Under the pieces are notes generated by a model. The model searched no databases. It saw only the letters and a program-made list of their open reading frames with translations, and was not told where the DNA came from. Positions 1 to 8,319 of a stretch of DNA of 33,348 nucleotides are shown in pieces. Position 1 is the first letter of the stretch, and every line of letters begins with the position of its first letter. The DNA lies in IMG/VR virus record IMGVR_UViG_3300028025_002231, positions 1-33,348 of that record. The stretch is one strand, 5' to 3'. Source of the stretch: a virus. The position numbers were made by a program, and so were the translations under genes.

Positions 1-1
1 C

Positions 2-109
2 AATAAGGAGACGTACTCCAAGATGCCGGGCATGGGCTGTCACGGCACCATTCCGTCGGGCACCAACGTCAAGGCAACGGTGGCTAAGGTTCTGAGCAAG
101 ATCAAGTAA
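2..109 (+). CDS. 3' end of an upstream gene (partial, unknown)
   Basis: An open frame enters from the left edge and stops with TAA at 107-109, leaving 35 residues that end in KVLSKIK. The portal ATG follows two bases after the stop, so this looks like the last part of a gene in the same late operon. The visible tail has a Gly/Cys patch (MPGMGCHG) and a Lys-rich end. In P22-type phages the gene before the portal is usually the large terminase or a small protein between terminase and portal. The visible part does not resemble the end of a terminase that I recognise, so no function is assigned. Confidence 0.6.
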   Translation, partial: NKETYSKMPGMGCHGTIPSGTNVKATVAKVLSKIK

Positions 110-111
110 TC

Positions 112-2259
112 ATGCCTCAAGACTACACAGGAATCGCCGCCGCTGGGGCGGTCAGCGAGGGCGGCTCGGCCAAGGACAAGAGCGACTCTGAGGTGCTCTC
201 GACGGCCAGATCCCGCCTCGACATGGCGATTTCTGCGTTGTCTGAGTCGCGTGAGGACGAGCTTGACGACCTGCGGTTCTACGCCGGCTCACCCGACAAC
301 CACTGGCAGTGGCCGGCTGACGTGCTGGCGACCCGTGGCGCGGTGCAGGGTCAGACGATCAACGCCAGGCCGTGCCTGACAATCAACAAGCTGCCGCAGC
401 ACGTCCACCAGGTGACCAACGAGCAGCGGCAGAACAGGCCGCAGCCCAAGGTCATCCCGGCAGACGACGGCGCTGATGTTGAGGTGGCCGAGGTCTTCAA
501 CGGCATGATCCGGCACATCGAGTACATCTCGGACGCCGACGTGGCCTACGACACGGCCTGCGAGAACCAGGTGTCCTACGGTGAGGGCTACGCCCGTATC
601 TTGACCGAGTATTGCAACGACAACACGTTCGATCAAGACATCAAGATTGGGCGTATTCGCAACAGCTTCTCGGTCTACATGGACCCGATGATTCAAGACC
701 CGTGCGGCTCGGACGCCCGCTGGTGCTTCATTACCGAGGACATCCCCAAGGACGAGTACGAACGCCAGTACCCGGACGCCGCGCCCATCACCACGCTGCA
801 AACGCTGGGTGTGGGCGACCAAGGGTTTAGCCAGTGGATGAACGAAAACACGGTGCGTATCGCCGAGTATTTCTACATCGAAAACACCAAGGAAACGCTC
901 AATCTGTACCCCGGCAACGTCACCGCGTTCCAAGGTTCGCCCGAGGACAAGATGATGCGGGCGCAGTTTGGCAAGCCCCTGCGCTCACGCCCGGCAGACC
1001 GCAAGAAGGTCAAGTGGCTCAAAATCAACGGCTACGAGGTGCTGGAGCGCTCTGACTGGGCCGGCGCCCACATCCCGGTGATCCGCTGCGTGGGCAACGA
1101 GTTTGAGGTTGAGGGCCGGCTGTACGTCAGCGGCCTCGTGCGTAACGCCAAAGACGCGCAGCGCATGTACAACTACTGGACCAGCCAAGAGGCAGAGATG
1201 CTGGCGCTGGCCCCCAAGGCGCCGTTCATCGGCTACGGCGGTCAGTTCGAGGGTTACGAGATGCAGTGGAAGACTGCAAACACCCAAAACTGGCCCTACC
1301 TTGAGGTCAACCCAGACGTTACAGACGGCTCTGGCGCCGTTTTGCCGCTGCCCCAGCGGGCAGCCCCGCCCCTACCCCAGACCGGCCTCATACAGGCCAA
1401 AATGGGCGCTGCTGACGACATTAAGTCGGTCACCGGGCAGTACAACGCAGCCTTGGGCCAAACGTCCAACGAGCGGTCGGGCAGGGCCATCCTGGCCCGG
1501 CAAAGGGAGTCGGACACCGGCACCTACCACTACGTTGACAACTACGCCCGGTTCATCCGCTACATTGGGCGTCAGTTGGTCGATCTGATCCCGAAAATCT
1601 ACGACACGCAGCGCATCGCCCGGATCGTCGGCGAGGACGGCGAGTCCAAGATGATCAAGATCAACCCGATGCAGCCCGAGCCGGTCAAGAAGATCCGCGA
1701 CGAGCGTGGCATTGTGGTCGAGAAGATCTACAACCCCGGCGTCGGCAAGTACGACGTGATGGTCATCACTGGGCCCGGCTTTGCCACCAAGCGTCAGGAG
1801 TCGCTGGAGGCGATGGCCCAACTGCTGCAAGGCAATCCAGACCTGTGGAAAGTTGCCGGCGACCTGTTCATCAAGAACATGGACTGGCCGGGCGCACAGG
1901 AGATGTCGCAGCGCTTTGCCAAAGTCATCGACCCGGCAATCATTGGCGATGATGAGGACAATCCGGCGCTGGCTGCGGCCAAGCAGCAGATGGAGGCCAT
2001 GAACCAAGAGATGCAGCAGATGGCCGGAATGCTTCAGAACGTGCAGAAGTCAATGGAAGCCCGCGACCTGTCGATCAAGGAGTTTGAGGCCGAGATCAAG
2101 GCGTACCAGGCCGAGACGCAGCGCATCAGCGCGGTGCAGGCCGGCATGTCCGAGCAGCAGATTCAGGACATTACTATGGGCGTCGTGGCTGCTGCGATGG
2201 AGAGCAACAACCTGAACGCGCAGGTGCCTGAGATGCCACCCGAAGGAGTCCCGCAATGA
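112..2259 (+). CDS. Portal protein, P22-type
   Basis: Portal protein of 715 residues, expected to form the dodecameric ring at the capsid vertex through which DNA is packaged and ejected. It matches the P22 gp1-type family in length (P22 gp1 is about 725 residues). It also has the family's N-terminal pattern: acidic helices, a (R)FYAGSPDNHW segment, an INKLPQHVHQVTNEQRQNRP block near residue 100, and a metal-site-like stretch around DPMIQDPCGSDARW near 195. The C-terminal 120 residues are rich in Gln, Met and Glu and predict as helical, like a portal barrel/crown. It starts two bases after the preceding stop and overlaps the next gene by ATGA, so it is translationally coupled. Family assignment is from recognised sequence pattern; confidence is high. 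Confidence 0.93.
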   Translation: MPQDYTGIAAAGAVSEGGSAKDKSDSEVLSTARSRLDMAISALSESREDELDDLRFYAGSPDNHWQWPADVLATRGAVQGQTINARPCLTINKLPQHVHQVTNEQRQNRPQPKVIPADDGADVEVAEVFNGMIRHIEYISDADVAYDTACENQVSYGEGYARILTEYCNDNTFDQDIKIGRIRNSFSVYMDPMIQDPCGSDARWCFITEDIPKDEYERQYPDAAPITTLQTLGVGDQGFSQWMNENTVRIAEYFYIENTKETLNLYPGNVTAFQGSPEDKMMRAQFGKPLRSRPADRKKVKWLKINGYEVLERSDWAGAHIPVIRCVGNEFEVEGRLYVSGLVRNAKDAQRMYNYWTSQEAEMLALAPKAPFIGYGGQFEGYEMQWKTANTQNWPYLEVNPDVTDGSGAVLPLPQRAAPPLPQTGLIQAKMGAADDIKSVTGQYNAALGQTSNERSGRAILARQRESDTGTYHYVDNYARFIRYIGRQLVDLIPKIYDTQRIARIVGEDGESKMIKINPMQPEPVKKIRDERGIVVEKIYNPGVGKYDVMVITGPGFATKRQESLEAMAQLLQGNPDLWKVAGDLFIKNMDWPGAQEMSQRFAKVIDPAIIGDDEDNPALAAAKQQMEAMNQEMQQMAGMLQNVQKSMEARDLSIKEFEAEIKAYQAETQRISAVQAGMSEQQIQDITMGVVAAAMESNNLNAQVPEMPPEGVPQ

Positions 2260-2621
2260 GCACCGCAGCAGACTTCATGGGCCTCTTGTTCTTGGCCCGA
2301 GATGTGGCCCACTCGGTGCATCTGAACACGCGCAGCTACTCCAAGCACCAAGCGCTCAACATCTTCTATGACCGCATCATTGGCGCGGCTGACGACTTTG
2401 CCGAAACGTACCAAGGTCGTCACGGACTGATTGGCCCCATCACCTTACACTCGGCCAAGAAGACGACCAACATCACCGAGTTTCTTGAGGCATCTCTGGC
2501 CGAGGTCGAGGAGATGCGCTACAAGGTGGCGAAAAAAGAAGACTCAACATTGCAGCAGTTGATTGATAATATCGTCGAGATATATCTGCGAACGCTGTAC
2601 AAGCTCAAATTCCTGGCATAA
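2256..2621 (+). CDS. Small helical protein, Dps/ferritin-like pattern (DUF5856-like)
   Basis: 121 residues, overlapping the portal stop by ATGA. The protein predicts as nearly all helical. An N-terminal segment has a spaced H-x3-H pattern (VAHSVHLNT), then KHxALNxFYD, then ADDFAETYQGRHG. This pattern is reminiscent of the DNA-starvation (Dps)/ferritin-like four-helix bundle and of the phage family DUF5856. It could be a minor head component or an early-infection protein carried in the late operon. The resemblance is by eye only. Metal-site residues cannot be confirmed from sequence alone, so catalytic function is not claimed. Confidence 0.7.
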   Translation: MSTAADFMGLLFLARDVAHSVHLNTRSYSKHQALNIFYDRIIGAADDFAETYQGRHGLIGPITLHSAKKTTNITEFLEASLAEVEEMRYKVAKKEDSTLQQLIDNIVEIYLRTLYKLKFLA

Positions 2622-2630
2622 GGACACACG

Positions 2631-2939
2631 ATGGAACTCCTCAACCCGATGAGCCAAGCGGATTTTCCCGCTTACTCCGCAACTGCCGGCGCTAGCGCGG
2701 GCAACACGACCGCATGGGGCCCTGGCCCGCAAGGCGTACTGGTGTGGTGCGACCAATCCTGCTACGTTGAAGTGGGCGTGGGGGCCGTGGCTACCAGCGC
2801 CAGCACCCCGATCCCTGCCTTCACGCCCATCCCGTTTGTCGTGCCGCTGAACACGACTGGCGCCCCCTGGCGCGTCAGCGTGCTGCGGATCGGCAGCACC
2901 GACGGCACTGCGTACGCCAAACCCATCAACAAGCAATGA
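2631..2939 (+). CDS. Hypothetical small beta-rich structural protein
   Basis: 102 residues with no family I recognise. The sequence is rich in Gly, Ala, Thr, Pro and Val, has almost no charged residues in the middle, and shows alternating hydrophobic stretches (VLVWCDQSCYVEVGVG, PIPFVVPLN, WRVSVLRIG) typical of a compact beta-sandwich. It has an acceptable ribosome site (AAGGACAC) upstream and overlaps the following gene by ATGA. The position between portal and tail fibre suggests a small virion or decoration protein; this is inferred from context only. Confidence 0.75.
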   Translation: MELLNPMSQADFPAYSATAGASAGNTTAWGPGPQGVLVWCDQSCYVEVGVGAVATSASTPIPAFTPIPFVVPLNTTGAPWRVSVLRIGSTDGTAYAKPINKQ

Positions 2940-3097
2940 GCTTCGGTGTAGCCTTTCGCAACGCCGTTGGCCTTGGGCTGGGCGGCATCATCTCGCTGTT
3001 TGGCGGGCGCGGGAGCGAGCAGGCCCAGAGCAACCTTCTCACCGAGTCCGGTGACAACCTCGTCCAAGAGGACGGTGGCCTCATTTTGTTGGAGTGA
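2936..3097 (+). CDS. 53-aa Gly-rich small protein with repeat-like acidic tail
   Basis: A 53-residue gene that starts in an ATGA overlap with the previous stop and ends with TGA at 3095-3097, five bases before the fibre gene. The first half is a Gly-rich hydrophobic helix (VGLGLGGIISLFGG) that could insert in a membrane or pack against other helices. The second half carries two related units, NLLTESGDNLVQEDG and a closing GLILLE, of the LLTEDG-type seen at the ends of small phage structural proteins. Tight packing between coupled genes supports it being real. No function is known to me. Confidence 0.65.
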   Translation: MSFGVAFRNAVGLGLGGIISLFGGRGSEQAQSNLLTESGDNLVQEDGGLILLE

Positions 3098-3102
3098 ACT
3101 AA

Positions 3103-5457
3103 ATGGCCGTCAATCTTTCCCCCGTGGGCGGCGTTGCGGCCCAGTTCTTCACCAACACCGGCGCTGTCCTGACGGGCGGCAAGCTGTTCACCTACTTGGC
3201 TGGCACCACCACGCCTGCGGCTACATATACGACTAGCGCAGGCAATGTGGCGCACACAAACCCAATTGTGCTGGATTCTGCTGGCCGCGTGCCCAGCGGC
3301 GGTGAAATTTGGCTGACTCAAAGTGTTATTTACAAGTTTTTATTGAAAGACTCTGCTGACGTTTTAATTGCAACTTACGATAATGTAAGCGGCATTAATG
3401 ACGTAGATGCCCAACAAGTAACGTATACGGCACCGTTTGCTAATTCTGTAACAACAAATGTTGAGGCTAAACTATCACAATACGTTAGCCCTACGGATTT
3501 TGGTGCGGTTGGTAACGGCGTCACTAACGATACAGCGGCGATTGCATCTGCTATATCAAACAAGAAGTCAGGCGGCGTCAACGTTGTAAGCGCGTCTGCT
3601 TATGACTACGGTTTGCTAAATGCCGGGTTTGTAAACGTCAACACAGCAAATGAAGCCACCATTGGAACAAACGAAATTTTGTCTAATGGCACGTTTACAG
3701 GCAGCGCAACTGGTTGGACGCTCTCTAACTTTACATACAGTGCGAATACCATCACTCATGTTGCGGGAACAGTTGGTACAGCCACTCAATCAATTGTTGT
3801 TAAGCCATTTCGTACTTATCTGGCGACAGTCACATTGACGACCTCCACGTTTGGAACAGTTGACATATTGGTCAACGGTACTTCCTATTTGGAAAGCGGG
3901 TATCAGTATGCTGTTGGATCAACATCAAATCAATTTGCTCTTCTAATATCCGATACAGGCTCTGTAAATTTTCAAATTGCCTGCAACACTGCGTGGGCAG
4001 GTTCAATTGACTCCATAAGTTTGATTGAAGTTGCTAGCGAATGGCGACCAAACACAATTTGGGCGGCTACTGACGACATTCAACTTCGCATTCCGCAAGG
4101 CATTAAGTTTGGCAGGTACAACGCTGGAAACATTTCAATTGGCGACCGCCAAACAATGGCGCTTATACAAAACGCTGGTGTTTGGAATGTAGCTGTTGGC
4201 GCACGCGCATTGGCGACCAATCAAACAGGGCTTGAGAACACTGCCCTTGGCACTTTTACACTGCAATACAGCACAAGCTCAAGAAACACTGCTGTTGGCT
4301 ACTCGGCGCTTAAGTATTTGAGCAACGGAGAACAGAACACTGGCTTAGGTTTCAAGAGTTTTGCTGCTACGGCAGGGGGATCGCGAAACACTGGCGTTGG
4401 GTATCATTCAGGCTTAGGTAATGTTTCTGGCTCTGGCAATACGTATTTGGGCTGGCAAACTGGCTATCAAGCTAAGACGGCCAGCGGCAACACGTTTGTT
4501 GGTGATCAAGCTGGTATGGCCCACACGGGCGGCAGCAATACTCTTGTTGGCGCACTTGCGGGCTACTTAAATTCAGACGTAAACATTCTGTACAACTACG
4601 TTGGCACGACCAGCATTGGTAGCGAATCCAAGGTGTACGGCGACAATGGAACCGCTGTTGGCTTCCAAGCAAAAATTGGAAACGACGGCGCTGTTGCAGC
4701 CAGTGCTGTGGCTGTCGGCTATTTGGCTAAAGCACAAGGTAACGACAACACCGCGCTCGGTGCCAACGCCGATGCTCAACTTGGCACAAACGGAAAAAAT
4801 ACGGCAATTGGCTCGGCTAGCGTTGCTAGCGGCGTAGAGCAATCGACTGCGGTCGGATATCTGTCCAAAGCCGCTGGTCTATACGCATCTGCTTTTGGTT
4901 CCCAAGCCGGCGTAAAAATGGCCGGCAATGAAAATACTTTTCTTGGCACAAGCGCGGGAAACATAACGGTAAACGCTTATACAAACTGCACGTTAGTTGG
5001 GTACGCGACCGATGTGACTGGCAACAATCAAGTCCAGCTTGGAGACTCTCGCACTACCACTTATGCCTACGGCGCCGTCCAAAATCGTTCTGACAACCGC
5101 GATAAAGCAGATGTTCGGCCCACTGTTTTGGGGCTGGAGTTTATTTTGTCTTTGCGTCCAGTGGACTTCAAATGGGATTATCGTGACGCATACCGCGAAA
5201 TTGATTCTGAAGGAAATGTTGTTGAATTTCCGCAAGACGGTAGCCGCAAACGTAACCGTTTTCATCACGGCCTGATCGCACAAGAAGTTAAGGCTGCGTG
5301 CGACGCCGCTGGCGTGGATTTTGGTGGATACCAAGACCACAGCGTTAAGGGCGGCGAAGACGTTTTGTCTCTTGGCTACGAAGAACTAATTGCACCACTT
5401 ATCAAAGCAGTGCAGCAGCTTTCCCAAGAATTGGTCGAGCTGAAGTCAAAACTTTAA
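3103..5457 (+). CDS. Tail fibre / receptor-binding protein with S74 chaperone domain
   Basis: 784 residues. Residues 1-105 form a virion-attachment-type N-terminal domain with a GGKLFTYLAGT motif. Around residue 130 comes a DFGAVGNGVTNDTAAI segment, the start motif of tailspike/pectate-lyase-like beta-helices. Residues about 190-310 look like a carbohydrate-binding beta-sandwich. Residues about 345-640 are many degenerate repeats of the NTAVG / NTxxG type, as in YadA-like left-handed beta-rolls. The end (from about 660) is an intramolecular chaperone, Peptidase_S74 type: Ser663 and Lys668 lie in SDNRDK, the self-cleavage motif of endosialidase-type chaperones. After trimerisation the last 120 residues are expected to be cut off. 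The gene is visibly poorer in G+C than the portal, which suggests exchange. Confidence 0.9.
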   Translation: MAVNLSPVGGVAAQFFTNTGAVLTGGKLFTYLAGTTTPAATYTTSAGNVAHTNPIVLDSAGRVPSGGEIWLTQSVIYKFLLKDSADVLIATYDNVSGINDVDAQQVTYTAPFANSVTTNVEAKLSQYVSPTDFGAVGNGVTNDTAAIASAISNKKSGGVNVVSASAYDYGLLNAGFVNVNTANEATIGTNEILSNGTFTGSATGWTLSNFTYSANTITHVAGTVGTATQSIVVKPFRTYLATVTLTTSTFGTVDILVNGTSYLESGYQYAVGSTSNQFALLISDTGSVNFQIACNTAWAGSIDSISLIEVASEWRPNTIWAATDDIQLRIPQGIKFGRYNAGNISIGDRQTMALIQNAGVWNVAVGARALATNQTGLENTALGTFTLQYSTSSRNTAVGYSALKYLSNGEQNTGLGFKSFAATAGGSRNTGVGYHSGLGNVSGSGNTYLGWQTGYQAKTASGNTFVGDQAGMAHTGGSNTLVGALAGYLNSDVNILYNYVGTTSIGSESKVYGDNGTAVGFQAKIGNDGAVAASAVAVGYLAKAQGNDNTALGANADAQLGTNGKNTAIGSASVASGVEQSTAVGYLSKAAGLYASAFGSQAGVKMAGNENTFLGTSAGNITVNAYTNCTLVGYATDVTGNNQVQLGDSRTTTYAYGAVQNRSDNRDKADVRPTVLGLEFILSLRPVDFKWDYRDAYREIDSEGNVVEFPQDGSRKRNRFHHGLIAQEVKAACDAAGVDFGGYQDHSVKGGEDVLSLGYEELIAPLIKAVQQLSQELVELKSKL

Positions 5458-5470
5458 TCTGGAGTCCCAC

Positions 5471-5998
5471 ATGGCTGACTTAAAAATTTCACAACTAACT
5501 TCGGCGACAACACCCTTAGCAGGGACAGAGTTAGTGCCAATTGTGCAAAGCAGCACAACCAAAAAAGTGGCTGTGTCAGCTTTTACGTCGTATGGTCCTG
5601 CTTTTAGGGCAGAGAGCGCGTCTAATCAAAACATCAACAATGGTGCATGGACAAAAGTAACTCTTGGTACTGAAACTTTTGACACCAACAGCAACTTTGC
5701 AAGTAGCACATTTACACCGACTGTTGCGGGTTACTATCAAGTAAATCTTCTGGCTCAGATCAACACTCCAAATTTTCCGGCAGCCGTGCGTTTGTACAAA
5801 AACGGGTCTGGCACAACATATAACGTAGGCGGTTATCAAATTGCTGCATTGAACGGAACTGTTTCTTTGTCAGACCTTGTATATATGAATGGTACAACCG
5901 ATTATTTGGAAATGTACGCCATTCAGATTTCTGGCGGCTCAACCGATTTGGTCGCCGGTCTGTGCGTGTTCTCAGCTTCATTTGTGCGAGGTGCATGA
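5471..5998 (+). CDS. C1q-like tail/fibre-associated protein
   Basis: 175 residues. The first 40 residues (KISQLTSATTPLAGTELVPI) are a widespread phage tail-protein N-terminus that probably anchors it to the virion. The rest looks like a C1q/TNF-type jelly-roll: a GAWTKVTLGTETFD strand, STFTPTVAGYYQVNL, RLYKNGS, and a closing FSASFV strand, in the usual C1q order. Such trimeric domains are used as adhesin tips. A ribosome site (CTGGAG) precedes the ATG. The gene lies directly behind the S74 fibre in the same lower-G+C block. It may be a second adhesin or a fibre accessory; the target is unknown. Confidence 0.75.
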   Translation: MADLKISQLTSATTPLAGTELVPIVQSSTTKKVAVSAFTSYGPAFRAESASNQNINNGAWTKVTLGTETFDTNSNFASSTFTPTVAGYYQVNLLAQINTPNFPAAVRLYKNGSGTTYNVGGYQIAALNGTVSLSDLVYMNGTTDYLEMYAIQISGGSTDLVAGLCVFSASFVRGA

Positions 5999-6168
5999 TG
6001 AACCTTTTCGACAAAATTAAAAGTTTGTATCCCGATCTTGAAAATATTGATTTTTTTACCGTTATCACACTGCAAAATGATGCGGATGGAAAAGACGATT
6101 ACATTGCAGATTGGAAACACCCCACCATTCCCAAACCAACAGAACAACAGCTTGACAGCATAGAATAG
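5995..6168 (+). CDS. 57-aa tail-assembly-chaperone-like protein
   Basis: 57 residues starting at either of two adjacent ATGs (5995 or 5998), which overlap the previous stop, with GCGAGG as a ribosome site. The C-terminal half has a DYIADWKH segment followed by PTIPKPTEQQLDSIE. This (I/V)xxW...P.PTxEQL arrangement is typical of small phage tail-assembly chaperone or XkdW-like proteins encoded just after fibre genes. It probably helps folding or attachment of the preceding fibre proteins. The resemblance is short, so the role is an inference from motif and position. Confidence 0.6.
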   Translation: MMNLFDKIKSLYPDLENIDFFTVITLQNDADGKDDYIADWKHPTIPKPTEQQLDSIE

Positions 6169-6172
6169 TTGC

Positions 6173-6199
6173 TTGACAAGCGCCTTCTTAGCGCATAAT
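6173..6199 (+). promoter_or_regulatory. Putative sigma70 promoter before scaffold/coat genes
   Basis: A perfect -35 box TTGACA (6173-6178) is followed by CATAAT (6194-6199), five of six matches to the -10 consensus, with a 15-base spacer (shorter than the ideal 17). A second TTGACA lies 21 bases upstream (6152-6157). The site is in the short intergenic gap between the fibre module and the scaffold gene, where a separate strong promoter for scaffold and coat would make sense. Confidence 0.5.
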
Positions 6200-6235
6200 C
6201 TGAGAACTGTACCGGCCCAGTAGACCGGGGTTCCA

Positions 6236-7036
6236 ATGGAACAAGAAATGACTGAAGAAGTCCAAGCCTTAGCGGAAGTTGAATCCGCGCCAGCAGCCGA
6301 GGTGACGGCCACCACGGACACTGCACAAAACGCGCCGGAAGTAGCTGAGAGTCAACCCGAGCAAACGCCCGAGGAGAAGAAATTTTCTCAGGCTGAGATC
6401 GATGCGATGATCAGCAAGCGCCTTGCTAGAGAGCAGCGCAAATGGGAACGTGAGCAGCAGGCTAAACTTGCCCAACCGCAAGCGCCAAGAGAAGTCCCGC
6501 CTATCGAGCATTTCGAGTCCCCTGATGCCTACGCGGAAGCGCTGGCCGTCAAAAAGGCTGAAGAACTGATCGCGCAGCGAGATTTCCAACGGCAGCAGGC
6601 TGAGATTAACGACGCATACCACGACCGTGAGGAAGAGGCCAGGGCCAAGTACGACGACTTTGAACAAGTCGCCTACAACCCGCAGCTTCGAGTCACTGAC
6701 GTGATGGCCGAGACAATCAAGGCGTCCGACATGGGGCCGGACCTAGCCTACTGGCTGGGAACAAACCCGAAGGAAGCTGATCGCATTTCCCGCTTGGCAC
6801 CTCTTTTGCAGGCCCGAGAGATTGGGAAGATTGAAGCCAAACTTGGCTCCAATCCTCTTGTGAAACCGACTACGTCTGCGCCTACGCCTATTTCGCCTGT
6901 TACCGCACGCACCAGTGGAAGCCCGTCCTACGACACGACTGATCCTCGCTCGACGAAGACCATGACTGATTCGCAGTGGATTGAAGCTGAACGTGCTCGG
7001 CAGATGAAGAAGCTGCAAGCACAAATGAACCGCTAA
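6236..7036 (+). CDS. Scaffolding protein, P22-type
   Basis: 266 residues, hydrophilic, acidic at the N-terminus and dominated by Glu, Ala, Gln and Lys. A helical middle region (residues about 50-135) contains ISKRLAREQRKWEREQQ. The C-terminus is basic (RARQMKKLQAQMNR), as expected for a scaffold that binds the coat protein through a C-terminal helix and leaves the procapsid before or during packaging. It lies directly before the coat gene, as gp8 does in P22. The start could be 6236 or the ATG at 6248, which has GGAA about nine bases upstream; I kept the longer form. Confidence 0.85.
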   Translation: MEQEMTEEVQALAEVESAPAAEVTATTDTAQNAPEVAESQPEQTPEEKKFSQAEIDAMISKRLAREQRKWEREQQAKLAQPQAPREVPPIEHFESPDAYAEALAVKKAEELIAQRDFQRQQAEINDAYHDREEEARAKYDDFEQVAYNPQLRVTDVMAETIKASDMGPDLAYWLGTNPKEADRISRLAPLLQAREIGKIEAKLGSNPLVKPTTSAPTPISPVTARTSGSPSYDTTDPRSTKTMTDSQWIEAERARQMKKLQAQMNR

Positions 7037-7057
7037 AACTTTGAAAGGACCGCCGAA

Positions 7058-8266
7058 ATGGCTAATAGCATTCTTACCATTGACATGATCACCCGGAAGG
7101 CTCTCGAAATCCTCGAGAACAACCTGGTGCTCACCCGTAACGTGAATCGCCAGTACGACGACAGCTTTGCTGTTGAAGGTGCCAAGATTGGTTCGACCCT
7201 GCGTATCCGTCTGCCTGACCGCGCTCTGGTCACCGACGGCGCCGCCCTGCAAGTGCAGGACGACAACGAGCAGTTCACCACCCTGACTGTGTCTTCGCAA
7301 AAGCACATTGGCGTGAACTTCACGTCTGCCGAACTGACCATGCAGTTGGACGACTTTGCAGAGCGTGTTCTGAAGCCTCGTATCAGCCAGTTGGCCTCCA
7401 GCATCGACGCTGACGTGGCAAACAGCTACAAGTACATCGGCAACACCGTTGGCACCCCTGGCACCACTCCCGCCACCTCGCTGGTTCTGCTGCAAGCTCA
7501 GCAGAAACTCAACGAGAACGCTGCTGTGATGTCGCCTCGCTACGCCACCGTCAACCCGGCTGCTAACGCTGGTTTGGTCGAAGGCATGAAGGGTCTCTTC
7601 AACCCCACCGACACCATCAGCAAGCAGTTCAAGAACGGCATGATGGGCATGGGCGTGTTGGGCTTTGACGAGATCAACATGTCTCAGTCGATCAAGCAGT
7701 TCACCACCGGCTCGCGTACCGCTACTGGCGGCACCTTGTCCGCTGCTGTGACTGCTGAAGGTGCTACGACCATTGCCATCACCGGCGCTGGCGCGGCAGC
7801 TACCATCAAGATCGGCGATGTGTTTACCGTTGCTGACTGCTTCGCTGTGAATCCGCAAACCCGTGAGTCCACTGGCTCGCTGTTCCAGTTTGTGGCTGTG
7901 GCTGACGTAACCCTGTCAGGCGCTGGCGCGGGCAACATCACCGTGGCTCCGATGTACTCGGCTAACCATGCCCTGGCTACCGTGGACGTTCTGCCGCAAA
8001 ACGGCAAAGCCGTGGTGTTCGTGGGTGCGGCTTCCAGCCAGTACGCTCAGAACTTGGTGTACCACAAGGATGCGATCACCTTCGCCACCGCCGACCTGCT
8101 CCTGCCGCAAGGTGTGGACATGGCCGCTCGCGCTGTCCATAACGGCATCAGCCTGCGCGTTGTTCGTCAGTACGACATCAACAACGACCGTATGCCCTGC
8201 CGTATTGACGTGCTGTACGGCTACAGCGTGATTCGTCCTCAGATGGGCGTTCGCCTCTGGGGCTGA
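7058..8266 (+). CDS. Major capsid (coat) protein, P22 gp5-like
   Basis: 402 residues, close to P22 coat (430). It begins with a helical N-arm (ILTIDMITRKALEILENN), continues with a QYDDSFAVEGAKIGSTLRIRLP segment typical of the gp5 family, and has an inserted Gly/Ala/Thr-rich beta domain at about 225-300, comparable in position to the P22 insertion domain. The end contains an RVVRQYDINNDRMPCRIDVLYG block, again typical of the family. It should build the icosahedral shell in an HK97-type fold. A strong ribosome site (GAAAGGA) lies upstream. A GC hairpin follows the stop. Confidence 0.92.
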   Translation: MANSILTIDMITRKALEILENNLVLTRNVNRQYDDSFAVEGAKIGSTLRIRLPDRALVTDGAALQVQDDNEQFTTLTVSSQKHIGVNFTSAELTMQLDDFAERVLKPRISQLASSIDADVANSYKYIGNTVGTPGTTPATSLVLLQAQQKLNENAAVMSPRYATVNPAANAGLVEGMKGLFNPTDTISKQFKNGMMGMGVLGFDEINMSQSIKQFTTGSRTATGGTLSAAVTAEGATTIAITGAGAAATIKIGDVFTVADCFAVNPQTRESTGSLFQFVAVADVTLSGAGAGNITVAPMYSANHALATVDVLPQNGKAVVFVGAASSQYAQNLVYHKDAITFATADLLLPQGVDMAARAVHNGISLRVVRQYDINNDRMPCRIDVLYGYSVIRPQMGVRLWG

Positions 8267-8272
8267 TTGAAT

Positions 8273-8288
8273 GGGGGCTTCGGCCCCC
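8273..8288 (+). terminator. UUCG hairpin after coat gene (hairpin copy 1)
   Basis: GGGGGC (8273-8278), loop TTCG, GCCCCC (8283-8288): a six-pair stem closed by the very stable C(UUCG)G tetraloop, seven bases after the coat stop. Only a weak T-rich stretch follows, so it could be a partial terminator or a 3'-end stabiliser. Two near-identical hairpins follow at 8733 and 9258. Confidence 0.65.
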
Positions 8289-8319
8289 TTCTACACATTT
8301 ATTTTGAAAGGATTTCATC

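Noticed and set aside
289-933. 214-aa open frame antisense to the portal gene
   Set aside because: Shadow frame in G+C-rich DNA; His/Arg/Val-rich product without any motif, no ribosome site, opposite to a secure gene.
2256-2621. Functional Dps ferroxidase
   Set aside because: Only a loose His/Asp pattern; conserved ferroxidase ligands cannot be shown.
6743-7858. 371-aa open frame antisense to scaffold and coat genes
   Set aside because: Covers parts of two secure genes; composition is that of a reverse-frame shadow.
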